Positions 19,883 through 29,296 of a stretch of DNA of 64,000 nt are shown here, in pieces. Origin of the DNA: Vibrio metoecus (lineage in GTDB: Bacteria > Pseudomonadota > Gammaproteobacteria > Enterobacterales > Vibrionaceae). The DNA lies in assembly GCF_000696385.1 (NCBI RefSeq), contig NZ_JJMN01000045.1:1-64000 (forward strand). The letters run 5' to 3'. Numbering within the stretch: position 1 is the stretch's first letter; the number at the start of each line of letters is the position of its first letter. A program made the translations under genes and the position numbers. The notes below the pieces were generated by a model, which ran no database searches, was not told the origin of the DNA, and saw only the letters and a program-made list of their open reading frames with translations.

Positions 19883-21011
19883 TTACAAGTATTGTTTAAT
19901 CTTTTCAATAATTTCCGCCAATGGTAACTCTTTTGTTTGGTAACACCAAGACATACGGATCGCACAATCGATACGATCTTCATCAAACCCCATCGCTGTC
20001 AATACGTGACTCGGTGTATAGCTTGAAGATGTGCAAGCAGAACCATTCGAAACGGCAGCAATCCCCTTCAACGCAACCATAGCCGCCTCTGAGTTCACTT
20101 GTGGAATGGAAAAATTAAGTACATGTGGTGCTGTATTGCTCCCATTAACCTCTATTCCAATTTCAGCAAGCGCTCTCAGTGCTTCATCTTTTAACTGTTG
20201 ACAGTGCTGCGACCATATTTCAGAGTTTTTATTAGCCAAAGAGCACGCCTCTCCTAAACCGGCTATCAGTGCTACAGGCAACGTACCGGGTCTTAAACCC
20301 CGCTCTTGACCACCTCCATACATCAGAGGTTGCAATGGGATTTTTTTAAACCCTCTTCGTTTCACAATAAGAGCTCCAACACCTTTCGGCGCGTATAGCT
20401 TATGACCACTCACACTAATCATATCGATACGATTGTTTTTTTAAAGTACTTCACTATACTTTCCGTAATCCTTGGGCTGCATCAACGTGAAAATATGTAT
20501 CATGGCCTTCTAAAACAGCAGCGTATCCTGTGATGTCCTGAAATGAACCTGTCTCATTATTGATATGCATCATACTGACAAGAAAAGTATCGGGCCTAAG
20601 CGCTTCCGCTAATGACTCTTTTGATACCAGTCCAGACTCATCACAATCTAGGTAAGTAACGTCAAAACCTTCCGACTCTAGAACTTGTACAGGTTCTAAA
20701 ACCGCCTTGTGTTCAATTTTAGTGGTAATTATGTGTTTTTTGTTTTCCGTTAACGCCCATGCTTTCAGTCCAAGAATTGCAATGTTGTTACTCTCTGTCG
20801 CACCGCTAGTAAAAAACACCTCATTTTTTTCAATGCCGACAACATCTGCAACTTGTTGTCTTGCTAACTCGGTTGCTTGCTTCGCTTTCACACCAAACTC
20901 ATGAGTCCTGCTGCCTGAGTTGCCAAACTCATCGATCATATATTTACAAACGATCTCAGCTACTTCAGGAGCAATGGGAGTAGTTGCGTTGCAATCTAGG
21001 TATGTAGTCAT
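19883..21011 (-). pseudogene. dndA: Cysteine desulfurase DndA, apparently broken in mid-gene
   Basis: Two open pieces (20454-21011 and 19883-20422) make one NifS/IscS-like enzyme that supplies sulfur to DndC. The first has the PLP region (ATESNNIA, then FHVDAAQG). The second has the PLP lysine in SVSGHKLYAPKG and the active Cys region (SNGSACTSS). Between them, one extra base near 20465-20467 and extra T/A in the run at 20434-20444 create stops. Taking four bases out gives 374 residues. IscS is known to replace DndA in some hosts, so loss could be tolerated. It is transcribed divergently from dndB. Confidence 0.85.
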
Positions 21012-21070
21012 TAAAAAGCCTTAACAAATTGGGAGACAATAACAAGTGACTCGCGTATAGTACACGCCAC

Positions 21071-21106
21071 TGTTCGTACGAACAAAGAAAAGTGTTCGTA
21101 AAAACA
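21071..21106. promoter_or_regulatory. Two in-phase palindromic sites between dndA and dndB
   Basis: TGTTCGTACGAACA (21071-21084) is a perfect 14-bp palindrome. A second site with two changes (TGTTCGTAAAAACA, 21093-21106) follows. The centres are 22 bp apart, two DNA turns, so both lie on the same helix face. They sit 20-55 bp before the dndB start in the divergent promoter region. DndB is known as a repressor of its own operon in other species, so these are candidate DndB operators. The binding protein is inferred. Confidence 0.65.
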
Positions 21107-21125
21107 CCAATATGTAGATAGAGAT

Positions 21126-22220
21126 ATGACTGATGTAATTTCCGGGACTTCATTCCCAGCCATTAAAGGCATACAAGCAGACACCGAATTTTACACGGTG
21201 ATGTGCCCACTCAAAAGGTTAAAAAGGATTTTTACGTTTGATGAGAGTGCTCTACCTGTAAATGAGCGTGCACAACGGCTATTGAACCCAGATCGCATAC
21301 CAGAGATCAGCAACTATATACTGGAGAACAGAGACAGTTACGTCTTTTCTGCGCTTACTGCATGTATCGATGGTGAAACTGAGTTCATTCCAATAGGACA
21401 AGGTAAACATCAACAAAAAATTGGAACATTGACGATCGATGACGACGCTGAAGTCTATATTACTGACGGACAGCATCGTAATGCGGCTATTAATGAAGCA
21501 CTAAAACAGGATCCATCTCTTGGTGACGAAAATATTTCCGTGGTTTTTTTTGTTGGTAAATCGCTACCTGAAAGGCAAAAAATATTTAAAGACCTCAATT
21601 TATACCCAGTCAAAACTGATAGCTCACTAAGTATTACTTACGATGGCAGACCTGATGCCCTCCTTTCAAAAAGCGTAGTTTTCGAGAGTAAAACTTTGTC
21701 TAAGTTGATACATATGGAGAACAGCAATCTTGGTACGCGATCCAAAAAGCTGGTAAGTCATAGTGCATTGAACAAAGCAACCAAAGAGCTTTTCGATGTA
21801 GTCAACGAACATACTTATCAGGAGCAAGCTGTCATAGCGAGGGAGTTCTGGGAACATCTCGTTGAAGTGATACCTGCATGGCAATTAGTTTATAAAGAGC
21901 AAGTTTCTGGTGGTGAGATTAGAGAAGAGTCAATCCACGCTTACTCTGTGACATTTCAAGCTTTGGGTATCGTCGGAAATTGGCTTCTAAAGAACGATCC
22001 TCTTTGGAAAACGAGAACTCTCGCATTGAAAGATATTGATTGGTCGAGAAGTAACAAGCGCGACTGGGAAGGAAGATGTGTTGTTAATGGTGCTATGCGT
22101 AACTCATCCGTAGCAATGAAGTTAACTGCAAACCGAATTAAACACTACCTTTCTATTCCTTTAAGTGCGAAAGAAAAAGCCGAAGAAATCAAATTCAAAC
22201 AAGCGAAACAGCGCCAGTGA
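21126..22220 (+). CDS. dndB: DndB, phosphorothioation operon regulator (DGQHR protein)
   Basis: A 364-residue DndB-type protein with the family signature DGQHR at 114-118 and the following region VVFFVG...RQKIFKDLNLYPV. DndB is dispensable for the chemistry but acts as transcriptional repressor and affects modification frequency. It is the first gene of dndBCDE and overlaps dndC by 4 bases (GTGA). Codon usage matches dndC-E. The two palindromes before it are its likely binding sites. Confidence 0.92.
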   Translation: MTDVISGTSFPAIKGIQADTEFYTVMCPLKRLKRIFTFDESALPVNERAQRLLNPDRIPEISNYILENRDSYVFSALTACIDGETEFIPIGQGKHQQKIGTLTIDDDAEVYITDGQHRNAAINEALKQDPSLGDENISVVFFVGKSLPERQKIFKDLNLYPVKTDSSLSITYDGRPDALLSKSVVFESKTLSKLIHMENSNLGTRSKKLVSHSALNKATKELFDVVNEHTYQEQAVIAREFWEHLVEVIPAWQLVYKEQVSGGEIREESIHAYSVTFQALGIVGNWLLKNDPLWKTRTLALKDIDWSRSNKRDWEGRCVVNGAMRNSSVAMKLTANRIKHYLSIPLSAKEKAEEIKFKQAKQRQ

Positions 22221-24202
22221 ACCACGAAGTAAATCCAATTATGACTGTAAATACTGTACAAACACGCTACTCAGCATTTAATGAGCTCGGCTTCAAAGAA
22301 ACAATCCAACGCTTGGTTACTAAGACAAAAGAACTTTATCAGAAAGATGACATTCCTTGGGTGATAGGCTATAGCGGCGGGAAAGATTCAACAGCGATAC
22401 TTCAAATAGTATGGAATGCTGTAGCAGAGCTTAAAAAAGAAGGTAAAGCAACGAAGCCTGTGCACGTCATTAGCACGGACACCTTGGTTGAAAACCCGAT
22501 AGTCGCGCTTTGGGTCGATCGTTCCTTAAAGCAAATGAAAAAAGCAGTAGACGAACAAAACTTACCTATCCAACCACACCGTCTTACGCCAAAAACAGAA
22601 GACAGGTTTTGGGTCAATTTAATAGGTAAAGGCTACCCTGCACCTCGCTATAAGTTCCGCTGGTGTACAGACAGGCTAAAAATTAGCCCTTCAAATTCCT
22701 TCATTCAGAATGTCGTGAAAAAGAATGGGGAAGCCATCTTAGTATTAGGAACTCGTAAGCATGAAAGTACAGTTCGAGCGGCGAGTATGGAAAATATCGA
22801 AAACCGTTCAGACAATACACGTAAAAATGACGGACTCAACGTTAACACTCAACTAGACCGTGTCTGGGTATATACGCCAATCGAAGATTGGACCAATGAC
22901 GATGTCTGGTCTTTTTTAACTCAACAGAAAAATCCATGGGGCTACAGAAATACTGACTTGCTCGGTATGTATCAAGGTGCTACGGATGGTGGAGAATGCC
23001 CGCTAGTTGTTGACAAATCGACACCAAGCTGTGGGGATAGCCGCTTCGGTTGTTATGTCTGTACCATGGTTGGTGAAGATAAGTCTATGGCGGCCATGAT
23101 CGCAAATGATGAAGAAAAAGAGTGGATGTTGCCGCTACTCGCACTTCGCAATGAAATCGATATCAATGATGCGAACAAAGACATAAAAGCGAACAAGATC
23201 GCGAGAGACAAACATAACCGAGACTTCCGAAGAATGAACGGTAGTCTAACTGTCCATATCAGTATGAAAGAGTTCAGCGAACAAAAAGACTTAACTGATA
23301 GCGAAGATATGTTCGAGTTATTAGCACAGTACGAAGACAATACTGATTACAAATACGAGAACTTGCCTGCTGATATCGTCCGTGGTCCATACAAACAAGC
23401 TTTTAGAGAATCAATGCTTCGTAAAGTTCTTCAGGCGCAAATGGAAGTCAGAGAATGCGGTCCGCAGGATGTTAAAAATATAGAACTGTTGACTCTCGAG
23501 GACTTAGAGGAAATTCGTCGTATCTGGGTTGATGAGAAAAACGAAGTAGAAGATAACGTTCCTCTCATTTATGAAGAAGTCACGGGGCAAAAATACAAGG
23601 GCGCACCTAGAGCGTACAGCCCAGTTGTTAATAACGCTATTCTCAGCAAACTCAAGGAATTTTGTGCTAAGTACGAAGACCCTGATGAACTCAAGTACCA
23701 ACAACTTAGAACCTTACTTTCTATCGAAGATAGATATAAGCATCAACTACGACGAGCAAAGATTTCCGAGGATTTAGAATCCGCTATCGACAAAGGTGCT
23801 TTTGAGAGTATCGATCATGCCCGCCGATTTGCTCTCGATAAAGTAAAAAATGAAGTGCTCGTAAAGCTTAACCGCCTCAAAAGTGTTGGTAAAGATAACG
23901 AGTTCTTAACGAATGTTATATCCAACCTTCAGATTTTGGATGCTAAAAAGGAAATTAGTAAGGTAAATAAATACAAAGCTTATTATTCTGAGATAACATC
24001 AGATAATTACCAAGCTGATGATTCCTTTTCAATCGAACGTAAATTAGTAGATGGTTTAATCAAGATGTATGAATATTATATTCACCAAATCGATACATCT
24101 TTTTCTTTATTAGACCGCAAAGCTCAAGAAAACCTAGAAATGAATAATCGTAATAACAAATTACTATCAGCCGACCACTTAATTAAAATAGGAGGCAAAT
24201 AG
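22217..24202 (+). CDS. dndC: DndC, sulfurtransferase/ATP pyrophosphatase
   Basis: 661 residues, starting at a GTG that overlaps the dndB stop. A PAPS-reductase-like PP-loop SGGKDST lies at 53-59. Conserved cysteines for the iron-sulfur cluster lie at 150 (FRWCTDR), 261, 272, 279 and 282 (CGDSRFGCYVC). DndC activates and transfers sulfur from DndA/IscS towards the DNA backbone. The C-terminal third is helical and long, as in gamma-proteobacterial DndC. All key residues are present. Confidence 0.95.
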   Translation: MNHEVNPIMTVNTVQTRYSAFNELGFKETIQRLVTKTKELYQKDDIPWVIGYSGGKDSTAILQIVWNAVAELKKEGKATKPVHVISTDTLVENPIVALWVDRSLKQMKKAVDEQNLPIQPHRLTPKTEDRFWVNLIGKGYPAPRYKFRWCTDRLKISPSNSFIQNVVKKNGEAILVLGTRKHESTVRAASMENIENRSDNTRKNDGLNVNTQLDRVWVYTPIEDWTNDDVWSFLTQQKNPWGYRNTDLLGMYQGATDGGECPLVVDKSTPSCGDSRFGCYVCTMVGEDKSMAAMIANDEEKEWMLPLLALRNEIDINDANKDIKANKIARDKHNRDFRRMNGSLTVHISMKEFSEQKDLTDSEDMFELLAQYEDNTDYKYENLPADIVRGPYKQAFRESMLRKVLQAQMEVRECGPQDVKNIELLTLEDLEEIRRIWVDEKNEVEDNVPLIYEEVTGQKYKGAPRAYSPVVNNAILSKLKEFCAKYEDPDELKYQQLRTLLSIEDRYKHQLRRAKISEDLESAIDKGAFESIDHARRFALDKVKNEVLVKLNRLKSVGKDNEFLTNVISNLQILDAKKEISKVNKYKAYYSEITSDNYQADDSFSIERKLVDGLIKMYEYYIHQIDTSFSLLDRKAQENLEMNNRNNKLLSADHLIKIGGK

Positions 24203-26172
24203 TGATTTTTGAACAAGTAAAACTGTATAACTTTGGTATTTATCAAGGTGAGCATATTGTTGATCTTAATGTTACAGATCATACAAAACCAATCATCCTA
24301 TTTGGTGGATTAAATGGTGGAGGAAAGACAACCTTTTTAGATTCTCTCCAACTTGCCCTATACGGAAAAAATGCCAAATGTTCCAACCGTGGTAAGTTGT
24401 CTTACAGCGATTATTTGAAACAAGCTATCAATAGATATAGCAAAGATAAGTCTGCCTCTGTGGCTCTGAGCTTTCGCCATACTCAAAGGACGGAGACCAA
24501 GAGGTACGAAGTAATTCGCTCTTGGGAAGCAAAATCAAGCAAAGAAATTACAGACAAAGTACAAGTATTAGTTAATGGAGAGCTGGATAATCTGTTGACC
24601 GACAACTGGAACGATTTTGTATCTGAGTTCATTCCTCAAAGTATGTCTGAGCTCTTCTTTTTTGATGGCGAAAAGATTGAAGACTTAGCAGATCCTATAC
24701 GTTCTGCGCAGTTACTGAAAACTGGTATTGAAGCTCTGCTTGGGTTGGATCTATTCACCCAATTATCTAAGGACTTAAATAGTCAAAAGCGTCGCCGTCA
24801 GGAGCGTAACTTAGATAGCACCGCGAGTAAAAAAGTTGCTGAGTTGAAGCAAAGAAAAGAACTTCTAGACAACAACCTTCGAAGTATTGAAGAAAATATC
24901 CAAAGAGTTCTAGATGATGAACACACTCTCGCGAACCAGCTAAAAGACATCGAGATACAAATGCAAACTTCTGGTGCAAGTTTGTTAGATGATGTCAATG
25001 ACATCCAGCTCGACAGAAAAGCAGTTACTTCTAAATTAGAGGCGATAGAGCATAACCTTGTAAAGATAGCTGCGGGGGCGATGCCTCTGGCTGTCGCTCA
25101 ACAATTAATGAACAAAACGAAAAAACAAGCCTTAATAGAACAGGAAATCATTGGCTTTAATAATGCTCAGAAACATATCAAAGCCAATAATGAAGAGCTT
25201 ATTAAACGTTTAAAAAAATCAGCATCAGATGATATTTCTGAGAAGGTAAATAGGCTACTTAATTCAATATTGCAAGAATCAAAAGATGGTTTAAAACACG
25301 AAAATTACTTAGATGTTAACCCTGTCATATTTGATTTTGCAGAAAGTTCGATCAAATCAGAGATGACGGAAAGTAAAGAGCTGTTAAATCAGAGAAAAGA
25401 ACTACAAGAGACGCTCGCTCTATTAGACAAGAAGCTAGATGCCGTTCCAGATTTTGAAACCGTTAGAGAGCAAATTGAGGCAAAAGGCAGAATTGAAGCT
25501 TCGATTGCCCACTCTAAAACGATATTAGAATCTCTGATGGAAGAGCTTGCTCAATGTAAAACTCAAATTAATGAAAATGAAGCGCGTCTAGACGCCACTT
25601 TAATTCAACAAAATGCCGAAGATTTTGAAGGTAAACGTAACCAACAAATTGCAGAACATCTAGTCGAAATGAAGGACATTGTTGACGCATTCAAAGCACA
25701 ACTGATTAAAGAAAATATTGCGACGCTAGAAAAAAGAATCAAAAGTAAATTTGATTCACTAGAAAGAAAGTCCGAGCTAATTGCAAAAGTAAGCATTAAT
25801 CCTGAAACGTTTAATCTCACGCTAGCAGATATAGATGGGCTTCCACTGGATACCAAACGGCTTTCTGCTGGTGAACGTCAACTATTGTCCGTGGCTATCC
25901 TTTGGGCGCTAGCAGAAGTGTCTGGAAAAGAGATTCCAACTATTATTGATACACCAATGGGCCGATTGGATGGAAAACATAGAACGAAGCTTGTAGAAAA
26001 CTATTTTCCAGAGGCTGCTGGGCAAGTCATTTTATTATCAACAGATGAGGAAATTGCAGGGCAATATTACAAGAAACTAAAACGCTCTGTAGCTAAGGAA
26101 TACCATATTCGTTACGAAGAGACAGCCAAGACATCAACAATCACTGAAGGTTACTTTGGAGAATCAGCATGA
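24202..26172 (+). CDS. dndD: DndD, SMC/Rad50-like ATPase
   Basis: 656 residues with a GTG start that shares one base with the dndC stop and follows a strong AGGAGG site. Walker A GLNGGGKT lies at 36-43. A long coiled coil fills about 200-500. Near the C-terminus are an ABC-type signature (LSAGERQL) and Walker B (PTIIDTPMGRLD). DndD is thought to open or distort DNA for sulfur insertion in complex with DndC and DndE. The frame is intact. Confidence 0.95.
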   Translation: MIFEQVKLYNFGIYQGEHIVDLNVTDHTKPIILFGGLNGGGKTTFLDSLQLALYGKNAKCSNRGKLSYSDYLKQAINRYSKDKSASVALSFRHTQRTETKRYEVIRSWEAKSSKEITDKVQVLVNGELDNLLTDNWNDFVSEFIPQSMSELFFFDGEKIEDLADPIRSAQLLKTGIEALLGLDLFTQLSKDLNSQKRRRQERNLDSTASKKVAELKQRKELLDNNLRSIEENIQRVLDDEHTLANQLKDIEIQMQTSGASLLDDVNDIQLDRKAVTSKLEAIEHNLVKIAAGAMPLAVAQQLMNKTKKQALIEQEIIGFNNAQKHIKANNEELIKRLKKSASDDISEKVNRLLNSILQESKDGLKHENYLDVNPVIFDFAESSIKSEMTESKELLNQRKELQETLALLDKKLDAVPDFETVREQIEAKGRIEASIAHSKTILESLMEELAQCKTQINENEARLDATLIQQNAEDFEGKRNQQIAEHLVEMKDIVDAFKAQLIKENIATLEKRIKSKFDSLERKSELIAKVSINPETFNLTLADIDGLPLDTKRLSAGERQLLSVAILWALAEVSGKEIPTIIDTPMGRLDGKHRTKLVENYFPEAAGQVILLSTDEEIAGQYYKKLKRSVAKEYHIRYEETAKTSTITEGYFGESA

Positions 26173-26537
26173 GCATTGAAATAGTTCGCTTGTCAGAAAA
26201 AGCTAAAGGACAACTCATCACTGTAAAGAAGAATACCAAGATCGATAACTGGAACGTGCTTTGCCGATGGGCACTTATGCTTTCATTGAAAGAAGAGAGT
26301 ATTCCTCCACATGAGGATATTGTAACCAATAGCAATGTTGAAATGACTTGGAAGGTCTTTGGTGGCGAGTTTTCAGACATCTATCTAGCGATGCTTAAGC
26401 AGCGTATACATTTAGATTATGACAAGGTCGATGAAGATGAACTCTATTATCATTTCAAGCTTCATCTTCATCGAGGAGTATCATACTTATCAACCACAGT
26501 AAAAAGTCTAGAAGATATACTTTCTAAAGTGCTTTAA
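26169..26537 (+). CDS. dndE: DndE, nicked-DNA binding subunit
   Basis: 122 residues, typical DndE length, with the conserved C-terminal region (LHLHRGVSYL) and an N-terminal Lys-rich surface. DndE forms oligomers that bind nicked double-stranded DNA in the modification complex. The start overlaps dndD by 4 bases (ATGA). Its last 14 bases overlap the end of the convergent HNH gene, so no terminator separates the two convergent operons. Confidence 0.93.
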   Translation: MSIEIVRLSEKAKGQLITVKKNTKIDNWNVLCRWALMLSLKEESIPPHEDIVTNSNVEMTWKVFGGEFSDIYLAMLKQRIHLDYDKVDEDELYYHFKLHLHRGVSYLSTTVKSLEDILSKVL

Positions 26538-27507
26538 AGTCATTGTAGTAACTACCAAATGAGCTATCTGTAAAGTCCTTTCTTCTTATAAAGCGATTCT
26601 CTAGCGAGCTATGTTGGTAACATACGACTTTCATACTCGCTGGAGTTAAAGCTTTGGAAGAACCAAACGCAGACTCTACCGTCAACTCGCTATTTCCTAA
26701 GTTCCTATCACATCCTGGATGTTCACATCGACGTCTTAGACCTATTAATCTTATTAACCAATAATAATAAGATTTAGGCCAAATCCCATTTTTCTGGCTC
26801 AGTCTATTTCCAGGACTATAACCAGAAATATGATTGCTTTTAACTCTGTTAGCCCAACCACAAATTAATCGATAGTTATCAATCGAGTCCTCTCCACCTA
26901 AAGAATAAGGATAAAGATGATCAACTTCGATTCTTATATCGTTAGATTTAAGGCCTATGGGCTTTATTCTATCCACATACTCGGGTAGTTTTAATGATAA
27001 ATGCTCAGACTTCGGTGACTGAAAGTTATATATAGCTTCTTTAGAGAACTCATAGCCTGTTAACCAGCATCTAACTCTATTATCGATTGAGTAAATTTCT
27101 AGTAGCTCTTCTTTTACATTCAGGGTAATAGGTTTTCTTGACCATTCTTTTTTTAAAAGCTTTACTCTGTCTATAACTAAGTCGGAAATTTTAGAAACTA
27201 TTTCTCGTTTTTCTTCCTCATGAACTTGAAGACCAACAAGTCTACTTACACTATCATGAACATCACCATAAATACTGACATATGAATATTCAGAATTAAT
27301 ATATTTATGATCTATAAACTGTTCTACAATCCATTTCACCCACTCCCGGGAAATATCACCTTGTAGTAAGTCTCGCCTTGCTCCTATAAGAATATCCGGA
27401 GATTTCAAGCTAGACAAAGCAACTTGGTCACTCCATGACCAAGCGCTTTCATCAGACAATATGCTTGAATTCAAGTGCTTTATTTCACCTAATACACTAG
27501 AAGTCAT
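26524..27507 (-). CDS. HNH endonuclease-like protein of unknown role
   Basis: 327 residues. The HNH core is visible at about 195-235: VDHLYPYSLGG (the DH pair), then IDNYRLICGWAN (Asn). An earlier CWLTG and a later CEHPGCDRNLG...CYQH look like zinc ligands. The N-terminal half is unknown. I do not see a sulfur-binding domain of the ScoMcrA type. It is the last gene of a three-gene group (DGQHR, small protein, HNH) placed downstream of dptH on the same strand, and it overlaps the small gene by 4 bases. Confidence 0.75.
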   Translation of the reverse strand: MTSSVLGEIKHLNSSILSDESAWSWSDQVALSSLKSPDILIGARRDLLQGDISREWVKWIVEQFIDHKYINSEYSYVSIYGDVHDSVSRLVGLQVHEEEKREIVSKISDLVIDRVKLLKKEWSRKPITLNVKEELLEIYSIDNRVRCWLTGYEFSKEAIYNFQSPKSEHLSLKLPEYVDRIKPIGLKSNDIRIEVDHLYPYSLGGEDSIDNYRLICGWANRVKSNHISGYSPGNRLSQKNGIWPKSYYYWLIRLIGLRRRCEHPGCDRNLGNSELTVESAFGSSKALTPASMKVVCYQHSSLENRFIRRKDFTDSSFGSYYNDFKAL

Positions 27508-27731
27508 TTTTTCGGATTCCTATAACTCCTAACTTGAGGAAGCTGCTCTGGGCTTTCTCTATAATCAGCCCAGTTTTCAGACCATCTTGCTCTTATACCT
27601 GTACTATCTTTCTTCACACCGGATAGTTCCCAGTCTCTATCAAAATAATCTCTACTTACATCTTCTAACCAGTCGTCCATAATAGTGTAAACATCGTCAA
27701 TACTATCCAACTTCTTCTTTGACCCATTCAT
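27504..27731 (-). CDS. Small acidic protein, unknown, coupled to the HNH gene
   Basis: 75 residues, rich in Asp, Trp and charged residues, with no recognised motif. Its stop overlaps the HNH start (ATGA), so the two are probably translated together. Candidate roles are an adaptor or an inhibitor of the nuclease. That is inference from coupling only. Confidence 0.6.
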   Translation of the reverse strand: MNGSKKKLDSIDDVYTIMDDWLEDVSRDYFDRDWELSGVKKDSTGIRARWSENWADYRESPEQLPQVRSYRNPKK

Positions 27732-27852
27732 ATACTTAAAAAAGTACGGCAGCTAATATTGTAAGGGATACTTTATTAAAAATATTAGACCTCCTCGTAT
27801 TCCCCCAATAGTTGAAGCGTGATGCATTGTCACTTTGAGAAAACTCTGTATT

Positions 27853-29181
27853 TTATTTTACTACCAAAATGACAATAAATACATCTCTCCAAACGCCATC
27901 CAGCTTACGCCATTCGTCAAATGCCTCTTCTGTATTTTCACTTTCTAATAGTTTACATTGAGCCAGATATTTTATCTTCCAACTTTTTGCATAATCATTC
28001 TTTGCATGAAATAAGCAACCACCTTTTAAATCTCTAAATATCTGTATGAGAGAGCCCATAACATTCCATTGAAGTAAATCTTTTTTATCTCCATCTAGAC
28101 CACGCTCAACCAGCTCGTAAAAAGGACTAGCTGGATTTCTAGCAGCCCAGGTAATTGCCCTTGCATCATCAAGTGCAATTCCAGATTCCTTCAATCTTTC
28201 AGATACATTATCCATCTCTTCTGTAGTTAAAGATGTAGAAATGATTGTTCCTAACAAGGACCTACCTATTGGTGTAGCTTTCTGATTTATTACCACAAAT
28301 TGAAACACTTGCTCTTTAGGATCATCATCTAATAATAAAGAAACTGGTAATTTACGAGAATTAGCAAGTAAAAGATCTCTTTCTATATCAAAAATATCAT
28401 CACCATTTGAAATACGAGATGCGATTACTTCCTTAGAATATTCACTTCTTAGCCCCTCATGCGCATCTAGAATTGCACCTTTCAATCTATGCTGACCATC
28501 AACAAGTGTCACTGGGAGCAAAAAAGATAGTAGTGCATTTCTTTCAAATCCGAGAAATTCATCTCCTTTCTGAATAGTTTTGTCATTAATTTCCTTTAAA
28601 ATTTCATGCCTTGAAACAACATCCCTTAAAAACTCCTCTAAATGAGATTCATCAAAAAAAACCGCTTCACTATTGTCATCAGATTCTTCATTTTCTACAG
28701 CTTCTTGATTACTATATCCGGAAGTTAGTAGCGATTTAAAATAATCTATCTTCCTTGAGTCAATCAAATTTTGGTCATCGATGGAAAAACCAGTTCTTTC
28801 ACATAATGTTTGACGGAGAAGTCTAAACAACTCAACTAATTCAACATCATATAAATTAGGAAATGAAATTTCCAAATCTCCAGAAATACCATTTTTTGAG
28901 ACAAACTCTACAGAGCCACCCTCTATTTTTTTCAATCCACAAATTAAGCTATTCTGAACGACATTATGCTTGTTATGAAAAAATCTTTGCAACTGTTCTA
29001 GCCTCTTTACATTCTCAGTTCTTTGGAAACCAGAGCTTTCTGCAGAATTAGGGTTAAAACTTTTCTTTTGCGGTATTCCTGCCCATTTTTCTATCTCAAT
29101 CGCAGGGGCACCAAAAAGAATTAGAGGTTTAGAATCACTGGATTGTTGAATACAAATTGCAGGATAAGAGAATTTCAACAC
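27853..29181 (-). CDS. DGQHR-domain protein, distant DndB relative
   Basis: 442 residues. The DndB-family signature DGQHR lies at 228-232 (VTLVDGQHRLKGA), followed by a FQFVVINQKATP motif typical of this superfamily. It is much longer and more diverged than the DndB at 21126 and has an extended N-terminus. It lies about 115 bp after dptH and 120 bp before the small/HNH pair, all on the minus strand. Such orphan DGQHR proteins occur next to defence nucleases. The role here is unknown. Confidence 0.75.
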   Translation of the reverse strand: MLKFSYPAICIQQSSDSKPLILFGAPAIEIEKWAGIPQKKSFNPNSAESSGFQRTENVKRLEQLQRFFHNKHNVVQNSLICGLKKIEGGSVEFVSKNGISGDLEISFPNLYDVELVELFRLLRQTLCERTGFSIDDQNLIDSRKIDYFKSLLTSGYSNQEAVENEESDDNSEAVFFDESHLEEFLRDVVSRHEILKEINDKTIQKGDEFLGFERNALLSFLLPVTLVDGQHRLKGAILDAHEGLRSEYSKEVIASRISNGDDIFDIERDLLLANSRKLPVSLLLDDDPKEQVFQFVVINQKATPIGRSLLGTIISTSLTTEEMDNVSERLKESGIALDDARAITWAARNPASPFYELVERGLDGDKKDLLQWNVMGSLIQIFRDLKGGCLFHAKNDYAKSWKIKYLAQCKLLESENTEEAFDEWRKLDGVWRDVFIVILVVK

Positions 29182-29296
29182 GATGTTTCCTTTATATAAT
29201 TTAAATCTGCAAAGAGATTTATTGACACCTAACTAACATTTTCATAACAAAATAAAAGATACTTAAGCCATAATAGGCTTTTTTAATCAAAGTTTG

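Noticed and set aside
26524..27507. HNH protein as a phosphorothioate-dependent ScoMcrA-type enzyme
   Set aside because: No sulfur-binding domain pattern is visible and the host itself carries dnd genes, which would make such an enzyme self-toxic.
29265..29284. Hairpin AAGCC/GGCTT + T4 downstream of dptH as its terminator
   Set aside because: The T run is on the plus-strand side, so it does not serve dptH, and the stem is only 5-7 bp.
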